Shown: positions 56,487-64,000 of the stretch, piece by piece
Layout of the letters: each line of letters begins with the position of its first letter
How positions within the stretch are numbered: position 1 is the stretch's first letter
Source: Diploscapter coronatus
Taxonomy: Eukaryota; Nematoda; Chromadorea; Rhabditida; Rhabditidae
Assembly: GCA_964036155.1 (NCBI GenBank)
Contig: OZ038423.1
Span: 15,825,249-15,889,248 of the forward strand
Reading direction: 5' to 3'
DNA: 64,000 nt
Notes under the pieces: model-generated
Databases searched by the model: none
Told to the model about the DNA's origin: nothing
What the model saw: the letters and a program-made list of their open reading frames with translations, nothing else
Translations under genes and position numbers: made by a program

Positions 56487-58059
56487 GATTTTGGGTTCGC
56501 GAAAGTGCAAAACAACACCAACACGACAATAACTCCAGCACTAAAACGAAATTCGAAAATTAGTATGCATTGCATTTGTTGCATTTCTCATTTTCATACT
56601 CACTCTTTCATACCATCAAAATTTTTTATTTCATAGCTCTCCCCACCTGAAAATCCATCAAATCATGAACTAAAGCTACTCAATCCGAAAAAATTCAATC
56701 AATCATTTAAAATATTTCTTTGTCATCATTCAATTATCCCATTGGTGTCATTTTCTAAAATTCTTCAAAAATTTCAAGCTCCTTTTCCTCTATAAAAATG
56801 CAAAAAAATCGACTCACTAAAGGAGAAATCACTCTAATAAGGATAGTTGCCCAATTATCTGATCAAACCCAAACAAAAACCTACACGTTGCACACCGCGG
56901 GAAAATTGTGCATCTTCTGGTGCAAACCCCATCTCAATTAGATGATCACGTCTCTAGATATAAGCGTGCACCAACAGACACACTTTACAAAAAAAAATAC
57001 TATATAGTAGTTTTGATAAAGTAAATGAATGGTGGCGATATAATTTGAGCCATGAAACTGGCAATTGATTTGCCACTTTGTGCTGCGAAAGCGAAATAGC
57101 AATTTCTTATCAATTTATTGTGCCTGTTCTGCTGAACATGTGTAGAATCAATCGATTACTTCAAATTTTATGCTCCTCCAAGAGATATGTGAATCAAGAA
57201 AGAAGGCTAGAGAACATATTGTAAAACTTGGCTATTTTATTGCCTGAATGTCAACGAATTGAGACAGAATAAAACAAGTTCGAAAATTGGGTACACTAAA
57301 ATTAGAGTCCTCAAGTGGTTATGCCAAATTGCGTTTTGGAGAAAAATGTTTGAACGGAGAGATGAACTGGGTTGTAAATAAGATTTCTGTGAAAAAATAA
57401 AAATTTGAAAAATTCGTTACCCAAAATTAACATTTTCACAAACGAAATATCGTTATGCTTGAAAATTTTGAGCTGATTTTTTGGCAAAGAGCCATTTTAT
57501 CAGGTTTATCATCGATTTAGGGGTAGACTTTTTATGGCATTTTGTGTTTGAAAAGTACTTCCTTTCCAAATTTTTACTTTCAAGCTACAACGTTTCTATC
57601 AAAAACGCATTTTGCAAAGGGGCAGAGTTTGAAGACTCTGACTAAAATCAGCGCTTTCTTATTGTCTGTCCGATTGCTTGGTGAAAATGAAAAATATCGA
57701 GCAAACTTTATCCAGTTACTGGTTCATAAAAGTTATAGGTATAATGAAATTGATATATTATGAAAATGTAAAACTATTTTCTTGGTATCTTATCATTTTA
57801 GAGAAGCCACTTGTATTGTAATAAATATTCACTTTTTCACCTACTATTTCACAAATCATTGCGCGCTCTCAACAAATACAAATACAATAAAAATCACTAC
57901 TTTTATTATAATGTGTTATGCATTGTTTGTTGTTTGCCGTTTACTCTATTGGCAGTCTCCCGCAGTTTATGTGCCGACAATCTGCACTTCAACCCTGTCG
58001 AATCTGTGTGAATTACGTGTTTGTCTCAGTCAATCAAGAATCTGTAGATTGAACTGCCT

Positions 58060-58456
58060 TTCTGCCGTTTGCTGCTCTCTCATTCTTTAGAGAGATCGAG
58101 AGCGAGTGATCTCTCTCGGAGCTCGGCAGCGAGGGGATCCCCTCTGCCTCTGACTCGCTCGCAAATTCAAACACCAGCGGCAGGCAGGAGGGAATCAGGG
58201 AGATCGAGCACGCAGCACGCAGCAGGGCATTGTCTGCCTGACGATGACGAAATGACGACGATTCGATTATTTGAGTATTTGCATTTACCCGCTTCCAATA
58301 TAAATATCGGTTGGGCAGTGCCTGCGGCGGGCATTCAACCAGTCAGTGCGCAGGCTCAGTGACTGCCTCTCTGCCTTCCTCGCTGCTCACTCCCCTCTTC
58401 CCTCCTTCCGGTGAACAAACGGCATTCCGGCTGCTGGCCTGGCCCTGTACACGCAC
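58060..58456 (+). promoter_or_regulatory. GC-rich promoter/5' UTR of the secreted-protein gene
   Basis: GC content rises sharply against the flanks. It contains GAGAGATCGAGAGCGAGTGA and the complementary ATCTCTCTCGGAGCTCGG, which can fold, and a GGGGATCCCC palindrome at about 58134. It ends at the ATG at 58457. A promoter is inferred from position and composition. Confidence 0.45.
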
Positions 58457-60476
58457 ATGATCCGTTGTACGCATTTCGCCTCTGCCCTCGCTTTTCTCCC
58501 ATTCATTGCCATTTCTAATGTAAGTCATTCTCGAATTCGTACAATATCTATGCAAACTAAAATTTATGAGATTGATACGAAATATAATGAAATTTGCGAC
58601 ATTTTTTTCCAGAAACTTGGCTAAATGTATTAGACGTTAGTTATTTTACTCATTTGAACACAATTTCATAATGTGGAAATTTTTATCGAAATTTTGATTC
58701 TAGAATATTTTTTTACCTTCCTGATCATTTCAACCTCATAATTTGCAGTTTTCGTATGCAAAAGAAGCGACTTCGACAACGACAGTAGCAGCCCCAGCCA
58801 CTTATGGATATGTGAATGCGACACAGTGCAAATGTGTGGATATAGAAAAGTGCGGAGATGAGATGGAGGCAAAAACCGCGGAATGCAAGGATAAGTAAGG
58901 ATATTTATTCATTTTTAAAAAAAATAAATACCTTCTGTGGGAAACGTCATTAAATCAATTTGAAATCATAAAGATAGAGAGCGCAAGCTCCACCTCTTTG
59001 CAAAAGCGCAGCAGTGTACAAGAAATGGTAGCGCGGGGACCCCAAAAATAGAGAGCAAGTCATAACGTTCAGACTGCGAGAACATAAAAGGTTCTGCAGC
59101 AAAAATCAGTCCAAAATATTTCGGCACAATCAAGCACAAGCAGTATTTCGATCCCAAATACGTGTTCATTTGGGGGTCCGAAAAACTGATTTTTTCGGTC
59201 CAAATGATTTTTATTTTATTTTTTCTTTCTGAAAATCTTAGACATTCTAGAATACATGATCTTGAACGAAAAAATAATAACAATATGGTTCTCATGGACC
59301 TGCCTGCATTCTCTACATAAAGAATAAAATGTGCAAGTTAAAGAGTTTTTGATGCGATTTCTCGCTCTTCACACCTTTTCATAACTATCAGACTTCTTTG
59401 TGTGTGGTTCATTGTTTTGAAATTTCGACTTTAAGGTTATTCGATATAATATAGGCGCGGACTTTTACCGCATATTGCATATTTTAGAGACCATTCCTAA
59501 AGTGATTTTCTTTCAGAGAGGAATGCACAAATCATCTTAGTAAGATTGGTGATGTGAAGAAGATTCTGGCCTGTTTGGACGCAGATCATTCTCTCATGCT
59601 CAAACTGGAAGAGTGTGCCAAAAAGAAGGTGAACGGCGAGTTGGGGTGAGAGACATTACATGTTTGGCTTATCATATGGTCCGTTTCACTTAAACGAACC
59701 GAATATGTCTATTGTTATAATTCCAAGGAGTGGATCATGAATATGTCGAACTAGTCTCGGAAGAAATGATGTTCATTATGTTGCAGAAAAGCATTGCAAT
59801 AAAGATTAAACGGCAATTATAGCTTTAGAAGTCATGATTATTGTTTCGGGCTAATTTATGAAGTCATTGCAATACTTTCTACTAGCATAATGAAATGTCC
59901 ATCAAATTATTTATTTCACTCTAGATGCACAAACAGTGATAATCCGATTAATATCACTGTGCCTTTGATTCCTGTTCTCGAAGCACCGGCCAGATTCAGA
60001 CGAGATGCTGAAGAGGATGAGGCACAACAGGTAGATTCATCAGACGAAGTGTTTATCATAATGATTACTATCTTGCAGGCGCCTCAGCTGGCTTCTCCAC
60101 CTGAATTGTCGCAGTATCTCGCATGCGTCGACTCGTGCGTCATGTCTGATATGGATGTAGGCTAATTGTTTTTGGGCATTGACGTTTCATAGTGCTAATA
60201 TCAAAATATTTATTTTAACCCTTTCAGATCATCCCAGGCCGAAGAAAGAAGAGATCTCCTGTCAACTGTGCTTTCAAGCTCAAGTATGCTAATTATTTTG
60301 GTCATTAATGATAGCAAATTTCAAAATCTAGATGTGCCCTCGCTCCTCCATCTGAAAGCATTCAAGCTGCATACAGCGAATGCGAAAAGGAACTCTCGAT
60401 CGAGCCAACATCTCGTCTCGCAGAGTCCTGCAATTGCCTTCACAATGCCGGTGTCACTTCGCTCAAATGTGATTAA
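58457..60476 (+). CDS. Secreted cysteine-rich protein, 240 aa, function unknown
   Basis: Seven exons: 58457-58519, 58749-58894, 59517-59645, 59925-60030, 60079-60156, 60228-60283 and 60332-60476; 723 nt, all phases close. The first exon is a signal peptide (THFASALAFLPFIAISN). The mature chain has about 16 cysteines in groups: QCKCVDIEKC, EECTNH, LACLDADH, LACVDSCVMS, VNCAFK, SECEKE, AESCNCLHNAG. Two basic processing-type sites, ARFRRDAEED and GRRKKRSPV, suggest cleavage by furin-like enzymes, perhaps releasing an acidic middle piece. N-glycosylation sequons NAT and NIT are present. No family recognised; probably a nematode-restricted secreted protein. A polyadenylation-type AATAAA occurs near 60529. 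Confidence 0.75.
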
Positions 60477-60894
60477 ATCGTATCGAATCAATTCGTGTAG
60501 TTAGAAGACTTGTCTGTACATATGACGCAATAAATACTACTATTTAAGCTAATTTTCATTACAACAAATAATCCTTGAAAGCTCATGCATGCAATTGCAT
60601 TCCATAATTCTTTCGATATCATTGGAAGCCATCAATGAAGGTAAACCTCAACGAGCAATTTGAGAGATCTATCTACTAGATAACGTGTTAAACAACATTT
60701 CACAGGCGATTATTGTGGACATTCGATTGCTTGCTGAAAATGACGCATTTCTATGCGAAAAAATAAGGTGTGCATATCTGAATGCACACTCGTTTGTTTC
60801 TGCACGTGTACAAATTTCGTCGTTTTCCACTTTCATCAAGCAGTCGGAAGTTCGCGAAAACAAGAAACGAATTTTTAAAAGAAAATCTAGCAAA

Positions 60895-61013
60895 AGCTTA
60901 CAACACCTGGGATTCCCAAGCCGTCTCCGATCCAAGTACTAACCAGGCCCGACGTTGCTTAACTTGCCAGATCGGACGGGATGGCGTGTGCTCAACGTGG
61001 TATGGTCGTAAGC
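60895..61013 (-). rRNA. rrn-5S: 5S ribosomal RNA
   Basis: Read on the minus strand it starts GCTTACGACCATACCACGTT, includes CCATCCCGTCCGATCTGGCA, AAGTTAAGCAACGTCGGGCC, TAGTACTTGGATCGGAGACG and ends GGTGTTGTAAGCT, a full-length 119-nt nematode 5S sequence. The ends pair (GCTTAC with GTTGTAAGC). The internal control region for RNA polymerase III (AAGTTAAGC ... GGATCGGAGACGG) is intact, and a TTTT terminator follows at 60895-60892. It is a single copy here, not an array, and no spliced-leader RNA gene is seen beside it. Confidence 0.96.
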
Positions 61014-62459
61014 GAAGGAGTGCCCTTGTACTCAGAATGTAAGAGCAAATTGCTAGATAAAAGTGATAATAAAAAAGGTAGAACTTTTAAACTTCTCACT
61101 TTTTTTAAGTTTCACGAAGAAAATGAGGTTAACATGAAAATTTGACATAAAATCCAAAAACTAATTCAATCTCACGTTCTTTCCACCTTTATTTCATAAA
61201 ATAAGGCAAAATTATTCAGATGGAAATGATAACTTCAGAAAGGAATCGTAATGTCATTGATTAATAATACAATGATTAAATTATCTCGAAATGTCAATAA
61301 TTCGCATGAAATTTGATTTTATCGTAAGAAATTATGACGAAAGCCAAGTAAGAGACTTTGAAATGATTCGTAATAATTTAGTTTATTATCGAGATGATTA
61401 TAAAGGTGAAGGAAAAATAGGCTTGTTCAATTCATATACCTGCTCAGTCGAAGAGATTGCAAAATTTCACAATTATTATGTCCCATGTTATGTAGCAACT
61501 ACGCAGAATAAAGTAAACTCTTATGTTCGTTATTTTGAATAATTTCTTAAGCTTCGGATTTTTGTAATTCTCCGGACCCTCTTTCAGTTGTTCTGATTAT
61601 TCGTGGAATGTCTTGAGGGATCTGGATTGCATAATTTTTATCTTATTCAATTTTTCATTTATAAAAATAAAAAAAAAACAATCCATACAGTTCATAACTT
61701 ATTTCTCTATAATCGGACTTTGATTCGAGCTAATTAGGCAGATTAGACTCAACTAATTAGTGATAAACAGGCTTGTTATTTATTGATGCTTTTCTGCGAA
61801 TCTCGACGGCACGAATTAGCCTATCTAGAGCAATGTTAATCAGCGTCGAAAGCTTTCGCTCGTCACAAATTAAAATATCATTTTCGAGCATCATTTATCA
61901 CTTTTAATCAAACCTAGGAAGAACTTAATTCAGAATTATCGCGTGATATATCCCATAATATTTCTTTCACATTTCGTGTCTATATTCTTGAATTTCAAAC
62001 ATTTTCACCATTCGTGATGAAGCTATGACGTAAATTTCTCTTCTGCGATTTAGCCCCCGTATATTTTTGAGTCTTACTAAAATGTTCCTTATGTCAACCT
62101 TTAATTCACGCAGGATGGTGAATTTTCTCGTACTCCATAAAACTTTTCTATAATTTATTGTATTATTTTATTGGATTTCAGTCAAATTTGTATATTTTAT
62201 TTAGTCTTTCATGATTCAGAATAATTTTTGACATAGAAGACCATACAATTGTCATATTTAGTTTTGAAATTTTTGGACTGGAGTACAATTTCAAATTGTT
62301 TCCCTTGCTTGAACGCTATCTTATAATTGTCAAATTCCAAACCTTCATTTTTAACTCAAAAGTTCTTTCCGACCTATATAAGTCCGAATTTTTCTAGATT
62401 TTTTAAATCAAAATATTTACATACGTGTAAAAATGATAACCTATCTAGGAAATCTGAAC
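61014..62459. other. Intergenic; one intact short frame and repeat traces
   Basis: AT-rich. Holds the frame at 61291-61542 listed separately. TAGCCCCCGTATATTTTTGA near 62050, followed by ATGTTCCTTATGTC, looks like an eroded end of the CCTAGGGAG family. Nothing else seen. Confidence 0.45.
61291..61542 (+). CDS. Possible small or partial gene, 83 codons
   Basis: ATG to stop, starting MSIIRMKFDFIVRNYDESQV and ending NKVNSYVRYFE. It is polar, with IRNNLVYYRDDYKGEGKIG and several aromatic residues. Amino acid use looks protein-like rather than low-complexity, but there is no splice partner or recognised motif. It could be an exon relic or chance. Confidence 0.25.
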   Translation: MSIIRMKFDFIVRNYDESQVRDFEMIRNNLVYYRDDYKGEGKIGLFNSYTCSVEEIAKFHNYYVPCYVATTQNKVNSYVRYFE

Positions 62460-64000
62460 ATGAACCACTCGAGTTTCGTAGTGGATTCAAATGAGCTGGC
62501 ACTCCGTGAAAACAGGGTGTTTAGGTAAAAAAATTTTAATTTAATGAAATTACATGAGAAAGTAAGATAAATGATCCAATTTTTGTATTTTTCATCCTTT
62601 TACTATTTTCCATGTTATTTAGCTTCAAGATATAGTTTCAGAGTTATTATCGCTATCCGACTTGTGCTTTCTTTATTAGGGGTACTGACTAGTACGATTC
62701 TGCTAATCAAAATCAAGTTAGTTACATCTTCACATTTGCAACGTTATTAATAAAATGATAGGATTCACGTAGTCGATTCAAACTAAAAAATATTAATTTG
62801 ACTTGCAAGTTTGTCTTACTAATGAAAATCTCATAGTTTGAGCGATTATGTGCTGTTTTATGATAACATTAGCAAAACTTGTCATAAAATACTTAAAGGG
62901 TATAAAAGTGCAAAATAAATCATATAAATAAAAAGTATAAATACTTAATTTCTTAAGTTTACTTATATAGTTCATGGAAATTAAAATTAAATCAAAATCA
63001 TCAGAAAACAACATAAAATTATTGATTTAAAAAAATTTCAGAGTCTTCTTTTGCCACTTCAATGCTTATATTCTTTTCATCGTGCACATCGCGGTCTCCC
63101 TGTTAAGCTCCGTTTCGGTTTCTATTGATGAAATTATGGTCTATTATCGATATTTTATCGATGATAGGGAACCCCTTACCGGTGTGAACTGCGCTCTCAG
63201 AAGGATTTTCCCATGTATGTTCAGGTAGGACTTTTAAAATAGAAATAGTAATTAACATTAGGAAGTGCTTAGATATGATTGAAACTTTTTTAGGTTTTTA
63301 ATTTTGTATTTTAGCATCTGCCAAATCACATCGCTATTTTGCTTATGTTTGGAGCGAGCCGTAGCGACGTTAAGACCGAGGAGATACGAAAATCGATGTC
63401 ATCTGTTTAGCTTCGTATATTTATTCATCCAGGTACTGTTTAGAAAAGAAAGAAATAAAATAAGAATGTATTTTTAACTTTTCTAAATTATTTTGGGTTG
63501 TAGTTTAGGTCAGAGTTATGCACAAATATTTATTGAATGGAATAAGGTGGTGGTTGGTCAGGCCACCCCAATATTGCTAACAATATTTCTGTTATAATTT
63601 TAGGTTATATTTAGGTAGCAATATCGACCATAATGACGACAGTACTGCTGATAAATTTCGATTGGAACATGAAATTCAATTATTGCACGATTGTAACGCC
63701 GTCTAACGCCGCTTACGCTAAGTTTAACGCGGTATTCAAATTAACTTGATTCAGGAAATATTGATTTATTCAGACACTCTTACTATTTATTGAAGTTACT
63801 GCCATCGCGATATTCCATATTCTGCTATACGTGAATTTTCGAAGAAGAACAAATTTGCCTCTGGAAGTCGATCTTTCATACAAGTATGACAATTGTTTCT
63901 AGTAGTTTTTCGACAAAGATAACGACTACTCAAGATTTCTATGGGAAAATGCTCGTATTCGAGCGATTTTTAAAATTCAGTTAAATTTTATTTTCAGATA
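62460..64000 (+). CDS. Sra-superfamily (Sra/Srab-type) chemoreceptor, 5' part, runs off the window
   Basis: Exons 62460-62524, 62642-62716, 63042-63224, 63315-63432, 63615-63731 and 63774-63883 join in phase; a seventh begins at 63998. It starts MNHSSFVVDSNELALRENR. Membrane segments: VIIAIRLVLSLLGVLTSTIL, FFCHFNAYILFIVHIAVSLL, a third in exon 4 and VAISTIMTTVLLINF. Family landmarks: FHFN-type motif at segment 2 (FFCHFNAY), LCLERAVATLRPRRYENR after segment 3, and NLPLEVDLSYK before the missing YQ...EN motif. Sra-superfamily receptors are nematode chemosensory GPCRs. Which class (Sra, Srab, Srb) is not settled by the visible part. It lies on the opposite strand from the Sre and Srh genes and 24 kb away. 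Confidence 0.8.

Larger units (their letters stand above)
53872..58456. other. Repeat-rich interval without a supported gene
   Basis: 4.6 kb between fucosyltransferase B and the secreted-protein gene. Several short elements lie here (54489, 54747-54938, 55652-55706, 56447-56486). Minus-strand frames at 54150-54347 and 55081-55305 and plus-strand frames at 57542-58090 have no splice structure. Sequence from 55120 to 55450 is less AT-rich than its surroundings, without a frame. ACCTAGGGAATATTTTGG near 54490 resembles one end of the CCTAGGGAG family. Confidence 0.4.

Noticed and set aside
60685..61042. Plus-strand frames of 85-86 codons
   Set aside because: They run antisense through the 5S rRNA gene.
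1..64000. CRISPR arrays, tRNA genes, spliced-leader RNA, operons
   Set aside because: No regularly spaced repeats, no convincing tRNA B box, no spliced-leader sequence, and no same-strand gene pair with operon-like spacing were seen.

Overview
The window reads as nuclear DNA of a free-living rhabditid nematode. The grounds are AT-rich sequence, many short introns ending in TTTCAG, acceptor-like sites just before several start codons (as expected for spliced-leader trans-splicing), three nematode-only chemoreceptor families (Sre, Srh and an Sra/Srab-type gene), a large F-box gene, and a 5S rRNA gene of nematode type. I placed exons by hand from reading frame, splice sites and conserved motifs. 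For most genes the phases close exactly, so most models are complete.

Layout. 1-535 is a deleted mariner-like transposon. 1362-2433 (-) encodes a four-pass membrane protein. 2900-3920 holds F-box-like debris and a dispersed repeat. 4230-6943 (+) is an unrecognised spliced gene whose largest introns are filled by foldback elements. A conserved housekeeping block follows: SMIM12 homologue (-, 7619-8073), DSCC1 sister-chromatid cohesion factor (+, 8397-10904), USP16/USP45-type deubiquitinase (+, 11625-17287), FATP-type very-long-chain acyl-CoA synthetase (+, 19034-24182) and a coiled-coil protein (-, 25743-27924).

28.2-39 kb is accessory sequence: an 11-exon F-box gene (-), a decayed paralogue fragment, an intact Sre receptor (-), an orphan duplicate of its last exon, and an intact Srh receptor (-). 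42033-46910 (+) is a complete glypican with signal peptide, cysteine core, furin site, glycosaminoglycan site and GPI signal. Two tandem GT10 fucosyltransferases follow on the minus strand, 47212-49800 intact and 51140-53871 with a frameshift. 53.9-58.4 kb is repeat-rich and without a gene I can support. 58457-60476 (+) encodes a secreted cysteine-rich protein, 60895-61013 (-) is a 5S rRNA gene, and 62460-64000 (+) is the 5' part of a third chemoreceptor that runs off the window.

The striking feature is the density of short inverted-repeat (foldback/MITE-like) elements, about twenty, many inside introns. Several form families within the window: the 4.5/49.1 kb pair, the CCTAGGGAG family, the GGAATTCC hairpin family, and one element with a clear 9-bp target duplication. 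I found no operon-like spacing, no CRISPR, and no gene cluster that looks like a new molecular system.
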